From Plantactinospora alkalitolerans (GTDB lineage Bacteria > Actinomycetota > Actinomycetes > Mycobacteriales > Micromonosporaceae): 64,000 bases of DNA. Both the position numbers and the translations under genes were made by a program. The notes beneath the pieces are model-generated. The model worked only from the letters and a program-made list of their open reading frames with translations, was not told the DNA's origin and did no database searches. Shown piece by piece: positions 43,068-51,133 of this stretch (positions are counted from its first letter, which is position 1; each line of letters starts with the position of its first letter). The DNA is taken from the NCBI RefSeq assembly GCF_015690345.1, contig NZ_JADPUN010000213.1, positions 1 through 64,000 of the forward strand, in the 5' to 3' direction.

Positions 43068-44373
43068 CCCACGCCGCCCCAACACCATCGAAGCCGCCGG
43101 TCGCGCCGAGCCGCCGCCAGAAGACCAGCAGCAGCAGCGTCGTCGCCAGCGCCGCCGCCCAGAACGGCACCGTGAGACTGCCGGTTCCGGCCGCCAGGAT
43201 TCCGCCGAGCAGCGTGCCAATGGTGGCACCGCCGAGGTCGAGCAGCGAGTAGACGCTGTTCACCCGGCCGCGCAGCTCGTCCGGTACGAGCCGGGCCCGC
43301 AACGACATCACCAGCGCGCCCCAGACCATCGTGTGCGCGCCGAACAGTGCCATGATCGCGCCGGCCAGCCACGGCTCATGGGTCGCCGCCAGCACCGCGT
43401 GGGTGCCGAGTTCGACGACGAGGCCCGCCCGCAGCAGTGCCGGGGTCCCGAATCTCCTCCGCAGCCGGGGACTGAGCCAGGCGCCGAGCAGTCCGCCGAC
43501 GGCGGAACTGGTCAGCAGTACGCCGAAACCGATCTCGTCCAGCCCGAGCCGCTTCCGGCAGTAGAGGACGAAGACCGCGAACGCGGCGCAGAACACCAGG
43601 TTCATCAGGCAGAGGCAGACGGCCAGCATCCGCAGCACGGCCGACTCCCACATGGCCCGGAGGCCGACGACGATCTCCCCGGCCAGGCTCCGCCCCGCGT
43701 GCCGGTCGCCGATCGGCCTCCCGGTCGGTACGGGCCGCCGGCGCAACGCGGTGAGCAGCAGTGCGGCGACCACGAAGGTGACCGCGTTGAGCCCGAACGG
43801 CGACGCCACCGCCACCACGAAGAGATAGGCGCCGAAGGGTTTCGCGACGAACTGGTTGCCCACCACGAAGGTCGCCTGCAACCAGCCGTACGCCTGCTCC
43901 AGGCGTTGCTCGGGCACGATGCTGGGCAGCACCGACACGGCGGCGAGGTCGGCTGTCGTCTCGCCGATGCCGAGCAGGAAGAACGCCACGTACACCGTCG
44001 GTACGGTGACGACGTCGGCCAGTGCGAGGCCGGCGAGGGTGCCGAGCACGACGGCCCGGCCGAGGTCGACGGCGATCATCAACCGCCGGCGGTCGAGCCG
44101 GTCCACCAATGCGCCGCCGGGGAGCGAGAACAGCAGCCAGGGCAGTTGTGCCACGAACGCGGCCCCGGCGATCAGGGCCGGGTCGTCGGTCAGCGAGGCG
44201 ACCAGGAGCGGTCCGGCCACCGCCGTGACTCCGTCGCCGATGTTCGAGATGGCGCTGGCGGCCCAGAGCCTGCCGAACTCCCGACCGAGCCGGGGCACCG
44301 GGCGGTCGGGGGTCGGGCGGTCGGACGGGGATTCCTCGGGGATGGACTGGTTCGGCGTGGCGGCGGTGGTCAT
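43039..44373 (-). CDS. MFS transporter (MFS_3/enterobactin-exporter-like)
   Basis: This is a 444-residue transporter with about twelve helices. It resembles the macrolide and siderophore efflux group, with GREFGRLWAASAISNIGDGVTAVAGPLL at the start, GGALVDRLDRRRLMIAVDLGRAVV as the loop 2-3 motif, and a second half opening RMLAVCLCLMNLVFCAAFAVFVLY. I chose the ATG at 44373; an in-frame GTG 54 bases upstream is possible. A hairpin lies in its leader. The substrate is unknown. The 3' end overlaps the DUF6510 gene by 29 bases. Confidence 0.88.
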   Translation of the reverse strand: MTTAATPNQSIPEESPSDRPTPDRPVPRLGREFGRLWAASAISNIGDGVTAVAGPLLVASLTDDPALIAGAAFVAQLPWLLFSLPGGALVDRLDRRRLMIAVDLGRAVVLGTLAGLALADVVTVPTVYVAFFLLGIGETTADLAAVSVLPSIVPEQRLEQAYGWLQATFVVGNQFVAKPFGAYLFVVAVASPFGLNAVTFVVAALLLTALRRRPVPTGRPIGDRHAGRSLAGEIVVGLRAMWESAVLRMLAVCLCLMNLVFCAAFAVFVLYCRKRLGLDEIGFGVLLTSSAVGGLLGAWLSPRLRRRFGTPALLRAGLVVELGTHAVLAATHEPWLAGAIMALFGAHTMVWGALVMSLRARLVPDELRGRVNSVYSLLDLGGATIGTLLGGILAAGTGSLTVPFWAAALATTLLLLVFWRRLGATGGFDGVGAAWATSRPAPAS

Positions 44374-44409
44374 CGGTACCACCGCCGGTCGGCAGGGTAG
44401 GAACACTCT

Positions 44410-44433
44410 CTCCGCGTGCTCGGGCACGCGGAG
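44410..44433 (-). promoter_or_regulatory. Hairpin in the MFS leader, possible attenuator
   Basis: CTCCGCGTGC (44410-44419) and GCACGCGGAG (44424-44433) form a perfect ten-base stem with a four-base loop, 37-60 bases before the MFS ATG. A short frame running through it on the minus strand starts TTG after GAGGAG and ends in TGA that overlaps the MFS ATG as ATGA. Together they look like a leader-peptide attenuator, but the start codon is weak. Confidence 0.45.
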
Positions 44434-44887
44434 TCGACGTACGGGAACAAGGAAGTCTCCTCGGAAGCGATGAGGTGGCGCGGGGATGTAGGCGCCGGAA
44501 GTCGGGCCGTCGGGATCGGCGGCCGTTGGATCGCTCCGAGGCGGAAGCCCGGGGTGGACGGAGAGCGCCGGCCTGGTCGGTCACCAGGACGGATGCCCGG
44601 TCACCAGGACCGGGCGCGACGTCAGCGAGCGGTGGACTTCCGCGTCGAAGCGGAGACCTGCACCGTGCCGAGGGAAGCAATGCTCACGATCAGCCTCCTG
44701 ATGTCGCCGTCGAACGTTGGACGCTACCGGGGGCCGGCTGCGACCGGCAAGCCTCGCGCCGACCACGACCGGTAGCGTTCGGCGGACGGGTAGACTGAAC
44801 CGAACGGTTTCCCGTCGATGGCCCGTGTGCGCCGCGAAGCACATCTCGAATGACTGACATCTTCAGCGGCGGAGCCGCCGTCCTCCG
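44434..44887. promoter_or_regulatory. Long spacer between MFS and SpoU with an operator-like palindrome
   Basis: This 454-base stretch has no convincing gene. AACCGAACGGTT (44798-44809) is a perfect 12-base palindrome, typical of TetR-type operators, and overlaps TAGACT (44791-44796), a plausible -10 for the SpoU gene. GGTCACCAGGAC also occurs twice, at 44579 and 44599, as a 20-base-spaced direct repeat. A 13-codon frame from ATG 44850 ends in a TGA that overlaps the SpoU GTG. Confidence 0.45.
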
Positions 44888-45406
44888 GTGAGCCCGGCGA
44901 TCCGGGTCCGCCCCCGCCGCGAGTTGACGGCCGCGCGTCGTCCACGGGCCCACCGCTGCTGGGGTCACCTCGTCGCGGCGCCACTGTGGCCGATGCACGG
45001 CGCCAACCTCGGCACCCTGTTGCGGACCTGCGACGCCGTCGGCGCGTGTCTGGCCGTACCACCGTGGCGCTGGGTCGACGAGGCCGTGGCACGCGGCAAC
45101 ACGTTGCGTCGGCCGAGCTGCGTGCACCGGGTCGGTAACCCGCTGAGCTGGCTGGCCGCCGAACGGTCGGCCGGCGCGCAGATCCTCGGCGTCGAACTGG
45201 CCGAGGAGGCGGTCCGACTCGCCGACCTGCCACCGGCCCGGCACCGGACCATCGTGGTGCTCGGGCACGAGGCCACCGGTATTCCGGCGGAGGCGCTCGA
45301 CACCCTCGACGCGGCGGTGGAGATCCCGATGGTCGGTACCGGGCTGAGCCTGAATGTCGCGGTGGCGGGTTCGCTGGTCCTCTACAAGCTGGCCGGCCTG
45401 CTGTGA
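44888..45406 (+). CDS. SpoU/TrmH-family RNA methyltransferase
   Basis: This is a 172-residue SPOUT methyltransferase. Motif 1 is WPMHGANLGTLLRTCDAVGA, motif 2 is TIVVLGHEATGIPAEALDTLD and motif 3 is VEIPMVGTGLSLNVAVAGSLVLYKL, the trefoil-knot SAM site. It is the compact form with no extra RNA-binding domain. It methylates a ribose 2'-OH in rRNA or tRNA by family, but the site cannot be named. The GTG at 44888 is the only clear start. The gene ahead of it may be regulated by a TetR-type operator. Confidence 0.88.
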   Translation: MSPAIRVRPRRELTAARRPRAHRCWGHLVAAPLWPMHGANLGTLLRTCDAVGACLAVPPWRWVDEAVARGNTLRRPSCVHRVGNPLSWLAAERSAGAQILGVELAEEAVRLADLPPARHRTIVVLGHEATGIPAEALDTLDAAVEIPMVGTGLSLNVAVAGSLVLYKLAGLL

Positions 45407-45422
45407 GGACGGACGTAATCGG

Positions 45423-46184
45423 ATGTGCCGGACGATCACCGACTGGCACACTCGGACGGTGCCAGAAACAGTCGATCCCGCCGCCGTCCGGTACGACCGG
45501 ATGCGCTGGAACACCCCGTTGTCGGAGGAGCATGCCGAACTGCTGCTGCGACGGCTCGACGTCCGGCCCGGGGCGTCTCTGCTGGATCTCGGCTGTGGCT
45601 GGGGCGAGTTGCTGCTCCGGGCGGTCGCCGGCAGCGACGGGGCCACCGCGGTCGGGGTCGACACGGACACCGACGCCCTGGAGCGGGGCCGGCGGGCCGC
45701 CGCCGAACGGTCGCTGCCCGACGTCACCTTCGTTCGGGAGGAGGCGACCGCCTGGCAGGAGCCGGCCGACCGGGTCTTCTGCCTCGGCTCGTCGCACGTT
45801 CTCGGCGGAACGGTGCCCGCCCTCGAGATCCTCGGCGACCTCGTCCGGCCGGGTGGGCGACTCCTCTTCGGTGACGCCTACTGGCAGCGGCCCCCGTCGG
45901 CCGAAGCCGTGGAGATCTTCGGTGACCAGACGATGTCCCTGCCGGAACTGGTCGAGCAGATCCGGCTCGCGGGCTGGCGGGTCCTGCACTTCTCCACCGC
46001 CGACCAGCGGGAGTGGGACGACTTCGAGAGCACCTTCCGGGCCGCCCGGCAGGAGTGGTTGCTGGATCATCCCGACGACTCCCGCGCCGACGACCTGCGG
46101 GACGCACTCGATACCCAGCTCCGCGAGTACGTCGGTGTCTACCGGGGCGTCCTGGGCATGGGCTACTTCGTACTCGGGCGTTGA
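45423..46184 (+). CDS. Class I SAM-dependent methyltransferase
   Basis: This is a methyltransferase of 253 residues with a Rossmann SAM fold. Motif I is LLDLGCGWGELLLRAVAG and the acidic residue GVDTDTDALERG follows. EILGDLVRPGGRLLFGDAYW matches motif post III. The C-terminal half lacks a known acceptor domain. A GTG at 45459 would give a slightly shorter protein; ATG 45423 is the longer start after GAGGACGG. It starts 17 bases after the SpoU stop and is probably cotranscribed. Its substrate is unknown. Confidence 0.85.
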   Translation: MCRTITDWHTRTVPETVDPAAVRYDRMRWNTPLSEEHAELLLRRLDVRPGASLLDLGCGWGELLLRAVAGSDGATAVGVDTDTDALERGRRAAAERSLPDVTFVREEATAWQEPADRVFCLGSSHVLGGTVPALEILGDLVRPGGRLLFGDAYWQRPPSAEAVEIFGDQTMSLPELVEQIRLAGWRVLHFSTADQREWDDFESTFRAARQEWLLDHPDDSRADDLRDALDTQLREYVGVYRGVLGMGYFVLGR

Positions 46185-46252
46185 CGGCGGCCGTGGCCGT
46201 TGAGGGCGGCTTCGGGCATTGACGGCGTACCCCGGGCGTTGACGGCGGCGGC
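46175..46252 (+). repeat. About four direct repeats of a 19-20 bp unit over the methyltransferase stop
   Basis: CGGGCGTTGACGGCG-like units start at about 46175, 46194, 46213 and 46233. The first covers the methyltransferase stop codon, and the second is the most changed. They fill most of the spacer to the DUF4132 gene. The regular 19-20 bp spacing, about two helical turns, may reflect slippage or protein binding. Confidence 0.65.
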
Positions 46253-46296
46253 CGCCGCGACGGCGGTGTCGGACGGCGGCTCTACACTCCGGCGCC

Positions 46297-48741
46297 ATGA
46301 CGGACGTGACCGCCGAGGTGACCGAGGCGCGGCCGACGACGGTGATGTCGGTTCCGCTGTCGCCGTACGCGACCGAGTTGCTGCGCCTGTTGACCGGTGC
46401 GGCGGACGAGTCCGATCCGGCCGTTCGACACGTCGTCGACCTGTCCCGGATCGACGATCGGGAACTCGGGGTGCTGCTGGCGGTCGCGCATGAACTACCC
46501 GCCCGTGAACTGACGGTCGTTCATCCCGGCCGGCAGCTCCGTTGGGCGCTGACCGGCGCGATCCAGGAACGACAGCCACGCTTCCCCCCCGAGTCGTGCG
46601 CCGCACTGCTGGCGGCGCTGGCGAAGGACTTCCAGGCGGATCATCCCCAGGGCAATCCTCTGCTGGCCGTCGGCGCCCTGCTCCGGTGCGACGGGCAGTG
46701 GCCGGCGACTGCGACGCGGTCGGCGGTGGCCATCGTCCGGGCAATGGTCGCGCGGGGGCGCTCGGAGCAGCCGTACGCGATGATGGCGTTGGCCGGGCTG
46801 GCCGGCGGTCCCACCCGGGTGATGCTGAACGCGATGTTCCGCAGGTCGCTCGCTCCGATCGCGCGGGACGAACTGGAGCTGTTGACGAAGCTCGGGGCGC
46901 CGGCCCAGGCGCTGGTGGCCGAGGTCTGCCGGGACCGGCCGTACCCGTCGATGCCGCAGCTTCCGGACGCGTGGCAGCGGCTGGCGGCGATCGAGGAGTA
47001 TGTCGCCTTCGCCCGCCGGGCGCTCGACGCCGCGCGGGCCCGGGTGGCGTCGATCCAGGCCGGCGAGCTGCCGTACGTCGCCGACAAGGCGTTTGCCCCG
47101 GACGAGGTCGAGGTGCTGGGCCGGGCCGTCCGGGTCGCGTTGCGACACGACGAGGCATGGCTGCCGGAATTGCTGCGCTCGCTGCTGCTCGGCGTCGCGG
47201 TCGCCCCGACCAGCGCCAGGACGCTGCCGTCGCAGGCACTGCTCTACGAGGCGGCCCGGGCGGCCGGGGACTTTCCCACCCCGGAGGCGCTGGCCACGCT
47301 GCTCGCCGTCCGGGGTGTGGTGCGGCACAAGGGGGTACCGAGGCAGCTCGACAGGATGTGCAAGCGGATCGAGCGGGCGCTCGCGGAGCGGACGGACACG
47401 GTGCTGCGGCTGCCCGACCTCGGGTTCGGACCCGACGGGACGGTTGTGGTCGAGGTCGGCGGCCACCGGGCGGTGCTGGTCGTGTCGGACGAGGTCGTTC
47501 TGCGGTGGCGGCGCGCGGACGGGACACTGTCGCCGACAGTGCCGGCGGTGGTGCGGCGGGACCAGCCCGACGAACTGGGGGAGTTGCGCGGTCGGGTCAA
47601 GCAGGCTCGGGACCAGGTCACCGCGCTGGCCCGGACCCTGGAGGCGGGATACCCGGCGGCATCGGCGCAGCCGTACGGGCAGTGGCGTGCCGAGTTGGCG
47701 GGCAACGGTCTGGGCTGGCAGGTTGTTCGGCGACTGATCTGGGAGGTCCGGCACCCCGGAGGGGAGTGGCGGGCGGTCCTTCCGGACGGGGACGCCGCCG
47801 ACGAGCGGTTCGTGGACGCGTTTGGCGGGTCGGTGGCCCGGCCCGAGCCGGATGCCGCGCTTCGACTGTGGCATCCGATCCGGTCCGGGGTCGACGAGGT
47901 CCGCGCCTGGCGGGACCTGCTGACCGAGCGGCGGCTGCGCCAGCCGGTACGCCAGGCGTTCCGCGAGGTGTACCTGCTGACGCCGGCCGAGGAGGAGACC
48001 GGGACCTACTCGCTCCGGTTCGCCGCGCACATCGTGCACTACCGTCAGTTGTATCCGCTGCTGCGGTCGCGTGGCTGGACGACGCAGATGCTCGGGCCGT
48101 GGGACGGCGGTGACGCTGCGACGGCGTACCGGGTGTTGGCCTCGGGGGCGTGGCGGATCGGTCTTCACCACGACTACCTCCGCGAGGAGGACGTGGAGTG
48201 TGCGAGTACCGGCCGGGTGTGGTTCGAGCGGTCCACCGAGGGAGCCTGGCGGACCGGGTCGTTGACCGAGGTGCCGCCGGTGGTGTTCAGCGAGGCGATG
48301 CGGGACGTGGACCTCTTCGTCTCGGTGACCTCGATCGCCGCCGACCCGTACTGGACGGATCGACGGACGGAGCACGGCGACTACTGGCGTGCCGAGAGCC
48401 GCCGTGAACTCGGGACGACGGCCCAGGTACGGCGTACCGCGCTGGAGCGGATCCTGCCCCGTACGAAGATCGCGGACCGGTGCACGCTTACCGATCGGTA
48501 TCTCGTGGTCCGGGGCGAGCTGCGGACGTACAAGATCCATCTGGGTAGCGCGAACATTCTGATGGAGCCGGACGATACGTACCTCTGCATTGTTCCGGCC
48601 CGGCGGAAGCCGCCCGGTGAGGTCTTCCTGCCCTTCGAGGAGGACCGGCTCGGATTGATCCTCAGCAAGGCGTTCCTGCTGGCCGACGACGCCCGGATCA
48701 CCGACGAGTCGATCGTGGCGCAGTTGCGCGCCCGGCGTTGA
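46297..48741 (+). CDS. DUF4132 / DUF7737 domain protein
   Basis: This is an 814-residue soluble protein. The middle is DUF4132-like, with TPAEEETGTYSLRFAAHIVHYRQLYPLLRSRGW, and the C-terminal part looks like the DUF7737 segment, with YKIHLGSANILMEPDDTYLCIVP. The N-terminal 300 residues are helical and Arg/Ala-rich. Family members occur in actinobacteria and some defence neighbourhoods, but no activity has been shown. The start ATG 46297 is clear. A terminator hairpin follows the stop. No obvious operon partner is present. Confidence 0.75.
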   Translation: MTDVTAEVTEARPTTVMSVPLSPYATELLRLLTGAADESDPAVRHVVDLSRIDDRELGVLLAVAHELPARELTVVHPGRQLRWALTGAIQERQPRFPPESCAALLAALAKDFQADHPQGNPLLAVGALLRCDGQWPATATRSAVAIVRAMVARGRSEQPYAMMALAGLAGGPTRVMLNAMFRRSLAPIARDELELLTKLGAPAQALVAEVCRDRPYPSMPQLPDAWQRLAAIEEYVAFARRALDAARARVASIQAGELPYVADKAFAPDEVEVLGRAVRVALRHDEAWLPELLRSLLLGVAVAPTSARTLPSQALLYEAARAAGDFPTPEALATLLAVRGVVRHKGVPRQLDRMCKRIERALAERTDTVLRLPDLGFGPDGTVVVEVGGHRAVLVVSDEVVLRWRRADGTLSPTVPAVVRRDQPDELGELRGRVKQARDQVTALARTLEAGYPAASAQPYGQWRAELAGNGLGWQVVRRLIWEVRHPGGEWRAVLPDGDAADERFVDAFGGSVARPEPDAALRLWHPIRSGVDEVRAWRDLLTERRLRQPVRQAFREVYLLTPAEEETGTYSLRFAAHIVHYRQLYPLLRSRGWTTQMLGPWDGGDAATAYRVLASGAWRIGLHHDYLREEDVECASTGRVWFERSTEGAWRTGSLTEVPPVVFSEAMRDVDLFVSVTSIAADPYWTDRRTEHGDYWRAESRRELGTTAQVRRTALERILPRTKIADRCTLTDRYLVVRGELRTYKIHLGSANILMEPDDTYLCIVPARRKPPGEVFLPFEEDRLGLILSKAFLLADDARITDESIVAQLRARR

Positions 48742-48760
48742 GCGATCCCGGGCGCGCCGA

Positions 48761-48789
48761 GGCCCGGCACGCGCGAAGCGTGCCGGGCC
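48761..48789. terminator. Hairpin terminator between DUF4132 and the HAAS gene
   Basis: GGCCCGGCACGC (48761-48772) pairs perfectly with GCGTGCCGGGCC (48778-48789) around a five-base loop, 20 bases after the DUF4132 stop. It lies between convergent genes and can serve both strands. Confidence 0.8.
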
Positions 48790-48813
48790 GGGGAGCCGGT
48801 CTGTCGGGCGCGG

Positions 48814-49767
48814 TCAGGCGTGGCGGCGGCGGATCGCCCTGACGCTGTCGAGCACGTCCCAGATCACGACCACGGCCAGGACCACGGCGGTGACGTTGGC
48901 GACCGTTCCGAGGTTGTCGCCCTCGCGGAGCCATTCGAACCGTTGGACGAACTCCGGGCTGAGCAGCCGGTCGGAGAGGATCAGCCAGGCGACCGGCACC
49001 GCGAACGCCAGGTGCAGCGCCACGTTGACTCCGATCAGCGGCCAGGTCCAGCGCCCGACGCGGTACTTCACGATCTCGAAGACCACGCTGCCGACCAGTA
49101 CGGCGAGAAGGACCGGGAGCCAGGACGACCACAGCGCCGGGTCGATGATCGGGATGTTGGCGCCGCTGTCGCTCTCGATCCACGACTGGAAGTGCTGGAG
49201 GGGAAGGTACGCGATGCCGAAGAGGAGCCAGGCGACCGCCGTGGCGGTGCTCGCCAGGGACATCTCACGGTCGACCGGGACGCGGGGAAGTTGGTCGACG
49301 TTCCAGTCGCCCAGACCCTGGACGGGTGTGGTGCGTTCGAGAATGGCGAAGGTCAGGGTGAGCCAGAAGGCTATGTGGACGGCCACCTCGATCGCGGTGC
49401 CGATCCCGGATCCGATCGCGCCGCCCACCCCGACCTCCCCGGTGGCCGCGCTGGACACGGCGTCCACGGTGCCGACGATCGCCGGGACGAAGGAGAGCAG
49501 GAGCCGCAGCAGCCGCAGCCACACCAGGTAGTAGGTGGGGCCGATGAGCTGCAACCGGCGGTCGGCGTACCGGGCGGCGAGCCGCTCCGGGTTGCCGAGT
49601 TCGGTGAGCACCTCCCGTTCGGCGGTGCCGGGGTCCTGCCCGTTCCCCGTCCGGTCTTCGATCATGTCCTCGATCGAGCCCCGGAGTTCGACGGCGATCT
49701 CCTCGCGGCGGGCGGAGGGGACCGAGGGCAGGGTGGCGGCGAGGTAGCGGTCGGTCAGGGAGTTCAT
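48814..49767 (-). CDS. HAAS-domain membrane protein
   Basis: This is a 317-residue protein. The N-terminal HAAS signalling domain (about 1-75) reads LTDRYLAATLPSVPSARREEIAVEL and GTAEREVLTELGNPERLAARYADR; about seven helices follow. HAAS proteins pair with PadR regulators that they overlap, as here by four bases. The pair is thought to act as a membrane-linked sensor and transcription control unit, but the signal is not known. The ATG at 49767 is clear. Confidence 0.85.
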   Translation of the reverse strand: MNSLTDRYLAATLPSVPSARREEIAVELRGSIEDMIEDRTGNGQDPGTAEREVLTELGNPERLAARYADRRLQLIGPTYYLVWLRLLRLLLSFVPAIVGTVDAVSSAATGEVGVGGAIGSGIGTAIEVAVHIAFWLTLTFAILERTTPVQGLGDWNVDQLPRVPVDREMSLASTATAVAWLLFGIAYLPLQHFQSWIESDSGANIPIIDPALWSSWLPVLLAVLVGSVVFEIVKYRVGRWTWPLIGVNVALHLAFAVPVAWLILSDRLLSPEFVQRFEWLREGDNLGTVANVTAVVLAVVVIWDVLDSVRAIRRRHA

Positions 49768-50105
49768 CGGTCCATTCCTTCGGTCAGCCCGGTCACGGAA
49801 ATCTGGATGGCGGCGAGGTCGTCGAGGAGTTGTCGCAGGATCGACTCACCCTCGTCGCTGGTGCGGTAGAACTTGCGCGGCCGGCTTTCTTCGGTGTTCC
49901 ACTCGCTCGTCAACAGGCCCTGTTCCTCGAGCCGACGCAGCAGCGGGTAGAGGGTGTTGGCATCCACCGCAAAGCCGTGCTTCGCGAGGCGTTGGAGCAG
50001 CGCGTATCCGTAGTCGGGTCGTCGTAGCGCAACGAGGCTCGCCACAACGACGGTGCCTCGTCGCAGTTCCTGGAGGTGCGTCCGCAGGATGTCGTCGCTA
50101 ACCAT
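49764..50105 (-). CDS. PadR-family regulator
   Basis: This is a 113-residue winged-helix repressor: LRTHLQELRRGTVVVASLVALRRPDYGYALLQRL, AVDANTLYPLLRRLEEQGLLTSEW and RPRKFYRTSDEG show the classic PadR pattern. I chose the ATG at 50105; a longer in-frame start at 50129 exists. It overlaps the HAAS gene by four bases and heads this two-gene operon. It probably binds an inverted repeat upstream of its own start. Confidence 0.9.
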   Translation of the reverse strand: MVSDDILRTHLQELRRGTVVVASLVALRRPDYGYALLQRLAKHGFAVDANTLYPLLRRLEEQGLLTSEWNTEESRPRKFYRTSDEGESILRQLLDDLAAIQISVTGLTEGMDR

Positions 50106-50122
50106 GCGTCGTACTTTACTGT

Positions 50123-50160
50123 GTGACACACACTATTGTCTAGCGAGACAGCAATGTGTG
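50123..50160 (-). promoter_or_regulatory. PadR operator candidate
   Basis: TGTCT and AGACA (50137-50141, 50146-50150) form an inverted repeat with a four-base gap, extended by imperfect CACAC and GTGTG arms farther out. It lies 18 bases and more upstream of the PadR start in an AT-rich patch, as expected for autorepression. Confidence 0.5.
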
Positions 50161-50199
50161 CTCGGTGGAAGCATGGCGTTCGGGCTCGTCGGGTGGTCG

Positions 50200-50236
50200 A
50201 CGGCGTTGTATTTTAGTAGTGACTACAATTTGGTAT
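50200..50236 (+). promoter_or_regulatory. AT-rich operator candidate before the TetR gene
   Basis: The patch around 50205-50235 is AT-rich and carries TTGTATTTTAG and GTAGTGACTAC, the latter a short inverted repeat about a single base. It is 20-50 bases upstream of the TetR ATG at 50254 and is likely its promoter and operator. Confidence 0.4.
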
Positions 50237-50253
50237 CGGGTTCGGAGGCGATC

Positions 50254-50856
50254 ATGGCAGGAGGACGACCGCGCAGCTTCGACAGCGACACGGCTCTGGA
50301 TCGGGCGCTGGAGGTGTTCTGGCGCCAGGGCTACGAGGGCACGGGAATCTCCGATCTCACCAAGGCGATGGGCATCAACAACGCGCCCAGTCTCTACAAC
50401 GCCTTCGGGAACAAGGAGCAGCTGTTCAGCAAGGTGCTCGACCGCTACGCCGACGGACCCGCCCGGTACATCCGTGAGGCGTTCGACCAGCCGACGGCAC
50501 GGGCGGCGGTGGAAACCCTCCTGCACGGCGCCGCCGATGCCACGACGGATCCTGACCGCCCGCGCGGATGCATCACGGTGCAGGGTGCCCTGGCGTGCTC
50601 GCCGGGCACGGAGGCCGTCCGCGAGGAGTTGGCGGCACGCCGGGCGGCCGGCGAGACGGCGCTGCGCGAGCGGCTGCGGCGGGCCCGTAGCGACGGGGAA
50701 CTGCCGGCCGGTACCGACCCCGAGGGGCTCGCCCGCTACTTCGCCACCATCTACCAGGGCATCGCGGTCCAGGCCGCCGGCGGAGCGAGCCGGCAGCAAC
50801 TGCACGGGATCGTGGACACGGCCATGACCGTCTGGCCGCAGCGGGCGGACGCCTGA
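50254..50856 (+). CDS. TetR/AcrR family regulator
   Basis: This is a 200-residue repressor with HTH AGGRPRSFDSDTALDRALEVFWRQGYEGTGISDLTKAMGINNAPSLYNAFGNKEQLF, in the group that often controls SDR or oxidoreductase genes. The C-terminal domain holds a TetR_C-type GCITVQGALACSPGTEAVREELAARR segment. The ATG at 50254 is preceded by GGAGGCG. It lies 277 bases before an SDR gene on the same strand. The ligand is unknown. Confidence 0.9.
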   Translation: MAGGRPRSFDSDTALDRALEVFWRQGYEGTGISDLTKAMGINNAPSLYNAFGNKEQLFSKVLDRYADGPARYIREAFDQPTARAAVETLLHGAADATTDPDRPRGCITVQGALACSPGTEAVREELAARRAAGETALRERLRRARSDGELPAGTDPEGLARYFATIYQGIAVQAAGGASRQQLHGIVDTAMTVWPQRADA

Positions 50857-51133
50857 TCGGAAATCAGGGATCTCCACCCCTGGCCCTGGCCGGAATGCCT
50901 CCACCTCCGGGGACCGGCGCTTCCCGCGAACACCACCACCGCCGTAGCCGTGGGCGAGGCTCTGGCGCCACGTCGCCTCCGCTCCTTTCCGCCTGATTCA
51001 GGCCGCCCACGGGCGGCAACCGGTGGTAAGCACCGTCACAGCCACGTCGGCGACCAAGCATTTGCGATGCGCCCCTGCCGGGGATAGTTTTTTAGCACAC
51101 GATAAAAAACACCAGGACAAAGGGAGCATTGCC
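50857..51133 (+). promoter_or_regulatory. Spacer before the SDR gene with an AT inverted repeat
   Basis: The 277 bases before the SDR gene have no coding frame. GTTTTTTA (51087-51094) and TAAAAAAC (51103-51110) form a perfect eight-base inverted repeat with an eight-base gap, 24 bases ahead of the SDR ATG. It may be an operator for the nearby TetR or an intrinsic hairpin. AGGAC and AGGGAGC near 51114-51127 provide the ribosome site. Confidence 0.45.

Noticed and set aside
44581-44844. An 87-codon minus-strand frame in the MFS-SpoU spacer
   Set aside because: No ribosome site, no known pattern, and atypical composition for a protein; I treat it as chance.
46495-48540. A 681-codon minus-strand frame over the DUF4132 gene
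   Set aside because: Composition is Arg/Pro/Gln-rich and there is no recognisable domain.
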